Both the position numbers and the translations under genes were made by a program. The notes below the pieces were generated by a model, which was not told the origin of the DNA, did no database searches, and saw only the letters and a list, made by a program, of their open reading frames with translations. 64,000 nucleotides of DNA from Vibrio xiamenensis (GTDB lineage: Bacteria; Pseudomonadota; Gammaproteobacteria; Enterobacterales; Vibrionaceae), in NCBI RefSeq assembly GCF_900100015.1, contig NZ_FNDD01000010.1, forward strand, positions 62,001 through 126,000. The letters run 5' to 3'. Below, in pieces: positions 1 through 7,549 of the stretch (position 1 is the first letter of the stretch; each line of letters begins with the position of its first letter).

Positions 1-287
1 CGGCACTGGTGTTTGTCAGTCGCTACTTATTTCTCGAACCACGACTGCCAGTCAAGTTAGGCACTGAAACCAAGCGTTTACTCAGTTACTCAAGCCCCGC
101 CGTATTATCGGCCATTTGGGCGCCGATCGTATTTGCCCCAGATGAACAGCTTTGGTTATCACCAAGTAATCCATACTTGCTTGCTGCCTTGCTGGCTGGG
201 TTTCTGGCGTGGAAAACTCACAACGTGTTACTGACCACCATTGTGAGTATGGGTGTGTTTTTAGTCTTAAAACTTTGGGTGGTTTAA
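1..287 (+). CDS. AzlD-family branched-chain amino acid transport protein (partial, 5' end outside window)
   Basis: This is the C-terminal part of a small hydrophobic membrane protein of the AzlD family, the short partner of AzlC in branched-chain amino acid export. The open frame runs to the window edge without a stop, so the real start lies upstream. A GTG at position 9 lies within the SRYLF-containing segment that normally follows the first helix, so it is unlikely to be the start. Visible are the family-like PRLPV segment and two or three hydrophobic segments, the last ending in LVLKLWVV. The azlC partner would be expected just upstream, outside the window. The family call is by recognition of the overall pattern. 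Confidence 0.75.
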   Translation, partial: ALVFVSRYLFLEPRLPVKLGTETKRLLSYSSPAVLSAIWAPIVFAPDEQLWLSPSNPYLLAALLAGFLAWKTHNVLLTTIVSMGVFLVLKLWVV

Positions 288-901
288 TTCGCCACCCATT
301 CAACTTCAATTAGCGTGTAATCGCCGACTTTCAAGCGTGCCAAAAACGCATCGCCTTGATGTACTTCGCCAACACCTTTAGGAGTACCCGTCATGATGAC
401 ATCGCCATCGCACAACGTAGTGTAAGTTTTGATTTCTTGTAAAATCGTCTGCGGCTGATACATCATCTGTCGAACCTCACCATGCTGTACTCGTACACAG
501 TTGATATACAGTTCCATCTGTAATTCGTCGATGTTAACGCCTTTTAATGATACAAAACGACTCAATACTGCTGAACCATCAAACGCTTTCGCTCGCTCCC
601 AAGGCAGGCCATTTGCTTTAAGATCAGACTGAACATGTCGCTTGGTAAGATCCAGCCCCACCCCGACAGCGTCAAGCTGACCTTTTTTAACCACGAAACA
701 GATTTCGCATTCGTAATGAATCGATTCTTTATTTGAGGCAATAAGTTGGTGAGAGATAGAGGTTGTGGGCTTATTGAACACCACCATGTTTTCCGGTATC
801 GCGTTATTCAGTTCCTGAATATGCTCTAAATAATTGCGCCCTACGCAAACCACCTTTGTCGGTTTGATATTTTTTTCCCCAACGCGCACCGTGTACATCA
901 T
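284..901 (-). CDS. Fumarylacetoacetate hydrolase-fold protein (acylpyruvase/isomerase type)
   Basis: This is a 205-residue single-domain FAH-fold enzyme, a family that cleaves or isomerises acylpyruvates and related beta-keto acids using a Mg2+ or Mn2+ ion. The metal ligands are visible as the ExE pair near residues 64-66 (YECEI) and an Asp near 84 (GLDLTKR). A conserved Lys lies in the AKAFD segment near 104-108, and the C-terminal MTGTPKGVG glycine loop is present. The length matches the short YcgM-like group. The gene converges on the AzlD gene with a few bases of overlap. Two ATGs lie in tandem at the start, and the first follows AGGGAAG. The exact substrate cannot be told. Confidence 0.85.
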   Translation of the reverse strand: MMYTVRVGEKNIKPTKVVCVGRNYLEHIQELNNAIPENMVVFNKPTTSISHQLIASNKESIHYECEICFVVKKGQLDAVGVGLDLTKRHVQSDLKANGLPWERAKAFDGSAVLSRFVSLKGVNIDELQMELYINCVRVQHGEVRQMMYQPQTILQEIKTYTTLCDGDVIMTGTPKGVGEVHQGDAFLARLKVGDYTLIEVEWVAN

Positions 902-983
902 GTCTTCCCTGATTAAAATAGAACCAAAGCTTATCCTAGCGAGGTGCTAAAAAAATATCGATTTTCAGAATGGAAAACTACGA

Positions 984-1451
984 TCACGCCCCAAAGTTTT
1001 TTATCACTTTTAAACACAAAGACTTAAGCATTGCCATCTCTTCCAATTCAAGCCCAAATCGGCAAGCCATTTTTTCAGGAATACTGTTGGCTTGATCTTT
1101 CAAAGCAACGCCGGATTCCGTCAACAAAAGAACGCGTATACGTTCATCTTTAGCACTGCGTTGACGCTCAACATAGCCTTTTGATTCCAGACGTTTGAGC
1201 AAGGGGGTCAACGTCCCTGAATCCAAATGAAGCTTCTCACCTAAGTCTTTGACGCTAATGCCATTATGCTCCCAAAGCACCATCATTGTCAGGTATTGAG
1301 AATAGGTCAAATCCAGTTGTTCAAGAAACGGACGATAGGCTCGTATCAACGCATTGGCGGCGCTGTAGAGCGGAAAACATACCTGATTATCGAGTGATAA
1401 CAGGTTGTGTTTTATCTTTGAGTCTGAAGGTTCGGTACCACATTGGCTCAT
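984..1451 (-). CDS. MarR-family regulator, OhrR-like
   Basis: This 155-residue winged-helix regulator belongs to the OhrR branch of MarR proteins, which sense organic hydroperoxides through an N-terminal cysteine. The reactive Cys is near residue 25 in the typical context NQVCFPLYSA, followed by the YRPFLEQLDLTYSQYL dimer helix. The winged helix is seen as KLHLDSGTLTPLLKRLE plus a basic wing (RQRSAKDERIR). I chose the ATG at 1451 because GGAG lies five bases upstream; an in-frame GTG lies further out at 1475. No ohr peroxidase gene is visible next to it. The imperfect palindrome ATTGCGCACAAT (1467-1478) just upstream could be its own operator, but this is weak. Which gene it controls is unknown. 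Confidence 0.85.
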   Translation of the reverse strand: MSQCGTEPSDSKIKHNLLSLDNQVCFPLYSAANALIRAYRPFLEQLDLTYSQYLTMMVLWEHNGISVKDLGEKLHLDSGTLTPLLKRLESKGYVERQRSAKDERIRVLLLTESGVALKDQANSIPEKMACRFGLELEEMAMLKSLCLKVIKNFGA

Positions 1452-1716
1452 AATAGCTCCAATTAGATTGCGCACAATATGTTATTCAGTATGACAAAAC
1501 TACCCCATTATGGCTATAGGATTTTTCCCCTGCCGTGCCTGATAAATAGTACGAAGTACAGCAAACGTTGATATTAAGCTAAGTCATAAAGATTACATAT
1601 AACAGACATGATTACATCACTGAAAAGCAATAAAAAGTTAACACTATAAAGCTACTTTAGTCTCGTTTTCGAGGAGTAGGAATGCTCCAAAGTAACTATT
1701 TATAGGGTTTATAAAA

Positions 1717-2637
1717 ATGAAAAAATCAGTCATTTCTTCAGCAGTGCTAATCGCATTATTCTCAGGTTCTACACTGGCAGCAACCGTCTACCAAGACGAA
1801 ACCAGCGAACTAAAAATCGGTGGCCGCGCTGAAGCGCGATTCAATGTTTCTGATAATAATGAAAGCGCGACCGACAGCTCGTTCAAAGACAAATCTCGCG
1901 CTCGTGTCAACCTAAATGGTAAAACCAAACTCGATAACGGATTGTACGGTTTTGGTAAATACGAAGCAGAAATGGATACGGACAGCGAGATCACTAACCG
2001 TTACGTATTTGCCGGTATTGGTGGCAACTTCGGCGAGTTCTCTTACGGTAAACAAGATTCAGCCCAGGTGCAGGTGACCGATTTCACTGACACTATGGCA
2101 ACGTTTGGCGCAGACGCAGCAGATCTTATCTCTGGCAACAAAGATAAGCGTGAAAACAACTTCGTCTATAAAGGCAAATTTAACAATCTAACAGTTAAAG
2201 CCAACTACATTTCCGCTGAGGAAAAAGACTCCGATAGCTACGGAATCTCGGGCGTGTATGAACTGGATTTTGGTCTAACACTTGGCGCTGGCTATGTCAC
2301 GCAAGATGCAGCAGATGACGCCGACAACAATCAGTTTAACATCGCCGGCCAATACAAAATTTCCGATCTAACTATCGCGGCTCTTTACGTGACAGGTAAA
2401 GCGGACGATGCCGACGCCGACGGTATTGAAGCCAGCGCAAAATACAAACTAGGTAAAACCACATTTGTTGCGGTGTACAACAACCAACAAGTGGATGACC
2501 AAGATACTGTCGATAACGTTGCACTAGAAGCGGTTTACAAGTTTAACGGCAATCTGCGCACATACGCAGGTTACAAGTTTGAACAAATCGATGGCGAAGA
2601 CGACCAATTGCAAGCGGGTATTCGTTACGATTTTTAA
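1717..2637 (+). CDS. Outer-membrane general porin (OmpU/OmpC-like)
   Basis: This 306-residue protein has a clear signal peptide (MKKSVISSAVLIALFSGSTLA, cleavage before ATV) followed by alternating beta-strand sequence. It ends in an aromatic residue (RYDF), as outer-membrane barrels do for BAM recognition. Motifs such as GRAEARFNVSD, GLYGFGKYEAEM and GEFSYGKQDS are those of Gram-negative trimeric porins. The mature protein is acidic, rich in Asp-Ala and Asp-Asp loops, as in marine Vibrio porins. It stands alone with about 240 bases upstream. No terminator hairpin is obvious directly after the stop. Its solute preference cannot be told from sequence. Confidence 0.9.
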   Translation: MKKSVISSAVLIALFSGSTLAATVYQDETSELKIGGRAEARFNVSDNNESATDSSFKDKSRARVNLNGKTKLDNGLYGFGKYEAEMDTDSEITNRYVFAGIGGNFGEFSYGKQDSAQVQVTDFTDTMATFGADAADLISGNKDKRENNFVYKGKFNNLTVKANYISAEEKDSDSYGISGVYELDFGLTLGAGYVTQDAADDADNNQFNIAGQYKISDLTIAALYVTGKADDADADGIEASAKYKLGKTTFVAVYNNQQVDDQDTVDNVALEAVYKFNGNLRTYAGYKFEQIDGEDDQLQAGIRYDF

Positions 2638-2798
2638 TCTTGAGTAGGATCACGTTAGGTAGTGCGGCATAGGAGTAAGCTCAGTAAAAACAGGTTCTTG
2701 CATCAAATTAGTGCAAAGTTCACCAAAATAGCCATCACGTCGGACGATTCTGACAGTGAATTCGGCCAAATGTGACGAATTTACTGAGTTTAAAAAGT

Positions 2799-2814
2799 TG
2801 GCACGCTACCTGCT
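2799..2814 (+). promoter_or_regulatory. Sigma-54 (RpoN) promoter
   Basis: TGGCACG, four bases (CTAC), then CTGCT matches the sigma-54 -24/-12 consensus (TGGCACG-N4-TTGCW) at all but one position. GG lies at 2800-2801 and GC at 2812-2813, with the required spacing. Transcription should start about 12 bases after the GC, near 2825. No protein-coding gene starts nearby. The next element is a set of hairpins ending in a strong terminator. Confidence 0.8.
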
Positions 2815-2824
2815 TTATAGTAAT

Positions 2825-2933
2825 TACAAATGCTCGGCAGCGTTTGTGCTTCTTTTTCGTAGTGGGGAAACCCGTGGCAGAAACTACGAACCATTCATGT
2901 TCTTTACTCCCCTATTTTAGGGGAGTTTTTTTT
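2825..2933 (+). ncRNA. Candidate sigma-54-dependent small RNA (about 108 nt)
   Basis: The segment between the sigma-54 promoter and a perfect terminator folds into three separate hairpins. Hairpin 1 is a 9-bp stem (2826-2834 with 2839-2847, one G-U pair) with loop CGGC. Hairpin 2 has a perfect 8-bp outer stem TTCGTAGT/ACTACGAA (2856-2863 with 2883-2890) and an inner GGG-GAAA-CCC stem with a GNRA loop at 2864-2873. Hairpin 3 is the intrinsic terminator (2906-2926 plus U-run). A mostly single-stranded CCAUUCAUGUUCUUU stretch between hairpins 2 and 3 is a natural candidate for target pairing or Hfq binding. Known Vibrio sigma-54 RNAs are the Qrr RNAs, but I do not see the Qrr core here. The identity of this RNA is therefore unknown to me. 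Confidence 0.7.
2906..2933 (+). terminator. Intrinsic terminator of the candidate small RNA
   Basis: The stem ACTCCCC / GGGGAGT (2906-2912 with 2920-2926) encloses loop TATTTTA and is followed by a run of eight T residues. No open reading frame ends just before it, which supports a short non-coding transcript. Confidence 0.9.
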
Positions 2934-3188
2934 GCCTATTCTATTGCTCCCCTAGCTTTTGCGACGAGCCATCAGTCACAATTTCTTTAGGTCAAAATCG
3001 GACTTAGATCATATTCTTGATATTCCACAGCGCTTAAAGTGTTTGGCTGGCAACGCTTCTCACCTTTGCACAGGCGTAAAAACTTCTCTTGAACAGACAA
3101 ATTTACCGCCATACTCACTAGAGCAAATGAAATTAAATTCGCGGTAATCGGTTCTTTATCAGCAAAGCATTCAATGAGGTAAGTTCAA

Positions 3189-3818
3189 ATGGCAGATCCA
3201 ATTAATATCACCTTATATCGTTGGGCTGGGCATTGGGGTCCATTTAAAGTCAAAATACCTTGCGGTGAATGTACGCTGACCAAAGATATACTTCATAACG
3301 TGTTTGATACGGAACTGTTTGGCATTCCGGTACGATTAGTCGAAAAAGACTGGCTTAGCTGTTGGTGGGAGCCATTGCGCTATAGAGCTTGGCATGCGCC
3401 CATTGTGATGGTAGAAAACCGTGTTATTAGCCAAGGAGAAGCGTTAAATCGCGGTGTGTTAATTCAAGCTGTGATAGAGCAGTTGGCCGACAAAGAGCCC
3501 ATCAAAGGCAATGTGGTTTATGGTAAAGCCCATTGCCCGTTTTGTATCGAAGCCAAACACATGCTTGAGAGTGCAGGTATACCCTATCAATACCGTGATG
3601 TCGTCACATCCAGTGAACACCTCTACCGCATGATTCCAGCGGTGAAAGCCATCGTAGGCAAGAAAACCCCGGTAACCATGCCGCAAATCTGGCTTGAAGA
3701 CGAATATGTAGGCGGTGCAACAGAGTTAAAACTGTGGCTGGAGAAGAAAGGCACCCAGCGCTTCCCAGATAATGTCATTCAGATCATCAACGCCCATCAT
3801 CACAGTAATTCTCGCTGA
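3189..3818 (+). CDS. Two-domain protein with C-terminal glutaredoxin domain
   Basis: This is a 209-residue cytoplasmic protein. Residues about 108-190 form a glutaredoxin: the redox motif C116-P-F-C119, a PVTMPQIWLEDE strand in place of the usual TVPQIF, and the GG turn of the glutathione site (YVGGATEL). The N-terminal 100 residues are not a standard glutaredoxin. They contain a CGEC motif (25-28), a Trp-rich segment (DWLSCWWEPLRYRAWHAP) and may be a second thioredoxin-like fold. GAGG lies ten bases before the ATG. The gene is followed by two hairpins. The substrate is unknown; a role in reducing disulfides or glutathione adducts is an inference from the domain. Confidence 0.8.
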   Translation: MADPINITLYRWAGHWGPFKVKIPCGECTLTKDILHNVFDTELFGIPVRLVEKDWLSCWWEPLRYRAWHAPIVMVENRVISQGEALNRGVLIQAVIEQLADKEPIKGNVVYGKAHCPFCIEAKHMLESAGIPYQYRDVVTSSEHLYRMIPAVKAIVGKKTPVTMPQIWLEDEYVGGATELKLWLEKKGTQRFPDNVIQIINAHHHSNSR

Positions 3819-3886
3819 AACCACCGTCCTAGGAGGTGGTTTAAAGCTGACAACAAAAAAGCCCAATCACTGAGTATTGGGCTTTT
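3818..3886 (+). terminator. Tandem terminator hairpins after the glutaredoxin gene
   Basis: AAACCACC / GGTGGTTT (3818-3825 with 3835-3842) starts at the stop codon. It is followed by AAAAGCCCAAT / ATTGGGCTTTT (3857-3867 with 3876-3886), a stem flanked by A and T runs that can terminate in both directions. Confidence 0.8.
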
Positions 3887-4029
3887 TCGCTTAACGCAAT
3901 GCTAAAAGTTGCTTAAACCATCTTTTGAACATTGAGTGTTTCTTTGTTGAGCATTGACCACGCTGGCAATCAGCAGACATCTGTTGAACGAGCATGAGGC
4001 CAAGATAAGCATTGCAAAAATCGTTATTC

Positions 4030-4068
4030 ATTATAATTCGCTCCTACGACTGGCAGGAGTGATTATAA
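4030..4068. repeat. Interrupted inverted repeat
   Basis: Outer arms ATTATAAT and inner arms CTCCT/AGGAG form a long stem around nine central bases, with a small internal mismatch. There is no T-run after it, so it does not look like a terminator. It lies in otherwise empty sequence between the glutaredoxin-domain gene and a convergent small gene. It may be an operator or a decayed mobile remnant; I cannot tell. Confidence 0.5.
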
Positions 4069-4104
4069 TCACAAAGTTTAGAAAAACAAGATGCACATCA
4101 CATT

Positions 4105-4455
4105 TTAGTTACGTTTTTCTTGACGGTATGTTTTACCCGCAGCTTGGTACGTATCTTTACGCTTAACGCCAAATTGAGCATCGAAGAACCAAGCAATGAA
4201 GCGAATTAAATCGTCGCCTTCGTTCATGATATGTTCGACATATTCCTGTTCTTCGCCCTGCTCATTTTCCAGCACAGAAATGTGATAAATACGGCGCTCA
4301 CCCTCAATTTCTGCCACAGAAAATTGCCCAGTCAGCAATTGGGCGGCTTCTGCGATTTCTGAGTCGTCGTTATCCTTCAGCACCGCTAACGCCTTCGGCA
4401 AGTTTTCTTCTTCTAATAAGCGTTTAACTAGCGCTTCAAACTCGTTTTGTTGCAT
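4105..4455 (-). CDS. Small acidic cytoplasmic protein of unknown function
   Basis: This 116-residue protein is not one I recognise. It has no signal peptide or membrane segment, is acidic and helical in its first half (FEALVKRLLEEENLPKALAVL), and ends with a basic tail (AGKTYRQEKRN). An aromatic segment LIRFIAWFFDAQFG sits near residues 80-94. The ATG at 4455 is preferred over a longer in-frame reading to 4512, because AAGGA lies ten bases upstream and the extension has no family-like sequence. It is divergent from the LysR gene, but nothing links the two functionally. Confidence 0.7.
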   Translation of the reverse strand: MQQNEFEALVKRLLEEENLPKALAVLKDNDDSEIAEAAQLLTGQFSVAEIEGERRIYHISVLENEQGEEQEYVEHIMNEGDDLIRFIAWFFDAQFGVKRKDTYQAAGKTYRQEKRN

Positions 4456-4621
4456 ACAGCGATTCCTTATTTTGTTTGCTCGGCATTCTATCAGCACGCT
4501 AGCCGCATTCAAGTTGACTTTGCTATCGATTCAGAGAAAAAACTATACATTAATGCCCCGTCAGAGATAATAACGACAATATTACCAACATTAATTCCCA
4601 ATTAGCACAACTGGTACAAAT

Positions 4622-5533
4622 ATGGATTGGATGCAAAGCGTGCGCAGCTATATTGGCGTCGTGGAAGAAGGCAGCTTTAACGGTGCAGCTCGAAAGTTAA
4701 ATACCACCAGCTCAGCAATTAGCAAGCGTATACATATGCTTGAAGAACGGATTGGCGTCCAACTACTCAAGCGCACCACTCGCTCTGTCACTCAGACTGA
4801 AGCTGGGGCACTTTTTTACCAACGCGCCAAGGTACAGATCGACGGCTGGCAATCCATCGTTGATGAAACACGCTCAGTCAACCAAACCCCAGCCGGGCTG
4901 TTACGTATTGGCGCAACACTTGCCGTTGGCTCTAAATTCCTCGTTCAATATCTCGATGATTTTCTTAAAAAATATCCTGAGATTCGTATACAGCTGACGA
5001 CCACCACACCAGGTCAACTGCCAGAATTAAGCTTAGATCTATTCATTAGCCGTGAGATTGAACAGCTCAACTCATTGAGTTTTAAAGCAAGCCGATTATT
5101 TGACCACAAGGCCGGTTTTTACGCAGCGCCCAGTTATATCGCGACACATGGAATGCCAAGTAATGTTGAGGACCTTGCCAAGCACAATGTGTTAATTTGG
5201 GGCGAAAGGCCACAGCGCGAACTCAAACTATCAAAAGGTCAGCGAGTGACATTAACGGGTAACTTCGCAACCACCAATCCAGAAGCGCTATTCTACGCAG
5301 CCAAAAACGGTATGGGGATTCTCATCACCAATGATGTGATGATCAAAGAAGATCTCCAAAACGGCAATTTGGTGAGGCTGCTACCCAGCGTGAGCGCCGA
5401 TGAAGCCACTGTTTATGCTTATTATCCGAAACTCGAGTACCAACATACGAGAACTCAGTTGTTTCTCAATTACTTAAAAGATCGTCTCGACCAAGAACAG
5501 CACCAAGCTAAGGGGAAATCGAAGATCGAGTAA
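4622..5533 (+). CDS. LysR-family transcriptional regulator
   Basis: This is a 303-residue regulator with the usual LysR layout. The N-terminal winged helix-turn-helix (residues 3-62) includes GSFNGAARKLNTTSSAISKRI and the RTTRSVTQTEAG wing. From about residue 88 to 295 there is a periplasmic-binding-protein-like effector domain, starting with GLLRIGATLAVG. The DNA-binding domain resembles the CrgA/AaeR branch, whose members often control neighbouring efflux or oxidoreductase genes. Here the divergent neighbour is a small protein of unknown function. The effector and targets cannot be inferred. Confidence 0.88.
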   Translation: MDWMQSVRSYIGVVEEGSFNGAARKLNTTSSAISKRIHMLEERIGVQLLKRTTRSVTQTEAGALFYQRAKVQIDGWQSIVDETRSVNQTPAGLLRIGATLAVGSKFLVQYLDDFLKKYPEIRIQLTTTTPGQLPELSLDLFISREIEQLNSLSFKASRLFDHKAGFYAAPSYIATHGMPSNVEDLAKHNVLIWGERPQRELKLSKGQRVTLTGNFATTNPEALFYAAKNGMGILITNDVMIKEDLQNGNLVRLLPSVSADEATVYAYYPKLEYQHTRTQLFLNYLKDRLDQEQHQAKGKSKIE

Positions 5534-5647
5534 TCACTCGGGTTTCTTACAAAGTTGAAAAAGCGGCTATGCTATACCATAGTAACTACGGTGCATATGA
5601 TTACTAATTATTACAACGCTTTTTTATAACAACGTGGGTGCATAAAT

Positions 5648-7492
5648 ATGGCTACAAACTCACAGCTTGGTAATACGATCGATTTATCTATCGTGAATGA
5701 AACACTGGTTTTAGACGGTGAAGAACTTCTCGAAAAAGTCACATTAGAATTACACCAACATTTAGGTACTTTTTGCACCAGCATATTTGATATTGACAAA
5801 TTTCATTCAAAAGCACGTCCTCTTGCTTGCTCATGTGAACACAGCGCTGATACGCCTGCAGCATTTCTTATTCACGGCACAGCAAGCGAGCACGTACTGA
5901 CATCCGGCCAACCCGTTTGCGTCTATCGCTCGGGTTTGATGAAGCAATTTACTGAAGATGCTTACATTCAACAACATCAGTTAGAAAGTTATATTGGAGT
6001 GCCGTTAAAAACCAAATCAGGTGAAGTCATCGGCATACTGATATCGACCTTTCGCTCGCCGATTCAAGATGAAAAAAATGTCATTTTTCACCACCTGCTG
6101 TTCGCGAATGTCGTTGTCCATAGCTTGCGCTCAAAATGGCTCTCTGCTCGCTCAGACAGTTTAGTTAATCAGCTGAGCTATGAAGTCTCCCATGACAATC
6201 TCACCGGGCTGATGAACCGCAGCTTTCTCTCCGACAAGTTGGAGTTTCTTACCGCCGGTGCCAATGAGAGCTTTACACTCGCGTATTTAGATATCGATAA
6301 CTTCAAGTCGATCAATGACCTTTACGGCAACTACATTGGCGACCAAATCATCAAATTCGTCGCCAATACCATTTTGGATGCAGTACCTGAAGATCAACTC
6401 TCTTTTCGTATCGCGGGGGACGAATTCGCTTTTATCACCTTTTCAAGCGATCCATTAACCATCTGTCGCAAAATCATCACCACGCTGGAAGAAGGCTACA
6501 TCGACTCCTCACACAATATAAAGGTCAGCGTCAGTATCGGTATTGCACGTAAATCAGATAAGCGCCTTACCGCCGACCAACTGATTCTCAACTCAACTCT
6601 GGCATTAAAGGCGTGTAAGCAATCACGCAATAATAAAGTGCAATGTTACGACACTCACCTTAGCGCGCAATACTATCGCCGCACCATGGTCATTGATGCG
6701 TTAAGAAACGAACTCAATAAGCCGATGTCACCGGAAAGCGAGATCTATGTGCTCGCGCAGCCGATTGTGTCGAAAGGTGTCGACAACTGGCAATATTTTG
6801 AAATCCTCGCGCGCTGGAACAGTGATACGCTTGGCGCGATTTATCCGATGGAGTTTATCGAGGCGGCAGAACAATCTGGGCTTATCGTCGAGCTGGGTGA
6901 ACGTATCATTGAAATGGCATGTGAAGCCAAGCAGCAGTTAGAAATCGGTCTTGGCTATAACATCAAGTTGAGCATTAACTGTTCAGCACATGAGTTGAAT
7001 GATTCAACGCGATATCTTAAGCACCTAACATCAACTATAGAAAGATATGGTTTTTTACCCAAAGACTTTGTCATTGAACTGACGGAAACGGTGCTTCTAA
7101 AACAAACTTGTGAGGTGCGCAATATTCTCGATAGTCTTCGCGCGCTTGGTTTCACGGTCGCACTTGATGACTTTGGTACCGGATATTCGAGCCTGAATTA
7201 TATTCATAGCTATCCTATCGATTGCATAAAAATTGACGCTACTTTTATTCGCAACATGCTGTGCAATGAAACCTCTGAGCGCGTAGTGTGGCTAATCATT
7301 CAATTGGCAGAGCAACTGGGCGTGACTCTCGTTGCAGAAGGTGTTGAAACAAAAGATGCTTTAGACAAATTGTATCAAATGGGGTGTCGCCAAATTCAAG
7401 GTTATTACTTCTCCAAACCTGAAACACCGAAAACCTTGATTCGTCACCTAACGCAAGAAGAACACTCCCCTCCGAAAGCCTCAAACGAATAA
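5648..7492 (+). CDS. GAF-GGDEF-EAL cyclic di-GMP enzyme
   Basis: This 614-residue soluble protein has a GAF-like sensor domain (about 30-160), a GGDEF domain (about 190-345) and an EAL domain (about 365-600). The GGDEF signature reads AGDEF (near 256-260), a variant found in some active cyclases. I see no RxxD inhibitory site five residues upstream. In the EAL domain the signature is EIL (FEILARW) with the catalytic Glu kept. Other metal and catalytic motifs are present: INCSAHEL, ELTET, DDFGTGYSS, and the late AEGVE and QGYYFSKP. It may therefore act as a phosphodiesterase, a cyclase or both. There is no membrane segment. It is monocistronic, with a terminator directly after the stop. Confidence 0.9.
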   Translation: MATNSQLGNTIDLSIVNETLVLDGEELLEKVTLELHQHLGTFCTSIFDIDKFHSKARPLACSCEHSADTPAAFLIHGTASEHVLTSGQPVCVYRSGLMKQFTEDAYIQQHQLESYIGVPLKTKSGEVIGILISTFRSPIQDEKNVIFHHLLFANVVVHSLRSKWLSARSDSLVNQLSYEVSHDNLTGLMNRSFLSDKLEFLTAGANESFTLAYLDIDNFKSINDLYGNYIGDQIIKFVANTILDAVPEDQLSFRIAGDEFAFITFSSDPLTICRKIITTLEEGYIDSSHNIKVSVSIGIARKSDKRLTADQLILNSTLALKACKQSRNNKVQCYDTHLSAQYYRRTMVIDALRNELNKPMSPESEIYVLAQPIVSKGVDNWQYFEILARWNSDTLGAIYPMEFIEAAEQSGLIVELGERIIEMACEAKQQLEIGLGYNIKLSINCSAHELNDSTRYLKHLTSTIERYGFLPKDFVIELTETVLLKQTCEVRNILDSLRALGFTVALDDFGTGYSSLNYIHSYPIDCIKIDATFIRNMLCNETSERVVWLIIQLAEQLGVTLVAEGVETKDALDKLYQMGCRQIQGYYFSKPETPKTLIRHLTQEEHSPPKASNE

Positions 7493-7519
7493 CCCCTGCA
7501 TTGCAGGGGTTAGTTTTTT
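7491..7519 (+). terminator. Terminator of the GAF-GGDEF-EAL gene
   Basis: A perfect stem AACCCCTGCA / TGCAGGGGTT starts at the last codon and is followed by AGTTTTTT. Confidence 0.88.
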
Positions 7520-7549
7520 GTTCAAGTAACACGATATTTACCGTGAACA

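Larger units (their letters stand above)
2638..3188. other. Intergenic region holding the candidate small RNA
   Basis: There is no convincing protein-coding gene between the porin and the glutaredoxin-domain gene. The region contains the sigma-54 promoter, the three-hairpin RNA and its terminator, described separately. About 250 bases follow (2934-3188), in which I see nothing beyond the GAGG ribosome-binding site of the next gene. Confidence 0.6.

Noticed and set aside
2825..2933. The candidate RNA being a Qrr RNA
   Set aside because: Sigma-54 promoter and length fit, but the conserved Qrr core was not seen and no luxO gene lies nearby.
2772..2990. 72-codon reading frame overlapping the sigma-54 promoter and hairpins
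   Set aside because: It runs through the promoter, all three hairpins and the terminator and has no ribosome-binding site. The RNA interpretation explains the sequence better.
2959..3147. 62-codon reading frame after the small RNA terminator
   Set aside because: No ribosome-binding site, odd composition and no recognisable family; it looks like chance in non-coding DNA.
3954..4166. 70-codon reading frame between the glutaredoxin and the small acidic protein
   Set aside because: It overlaps the end of the convergent gene and an inverted repeat, and has no start signals.
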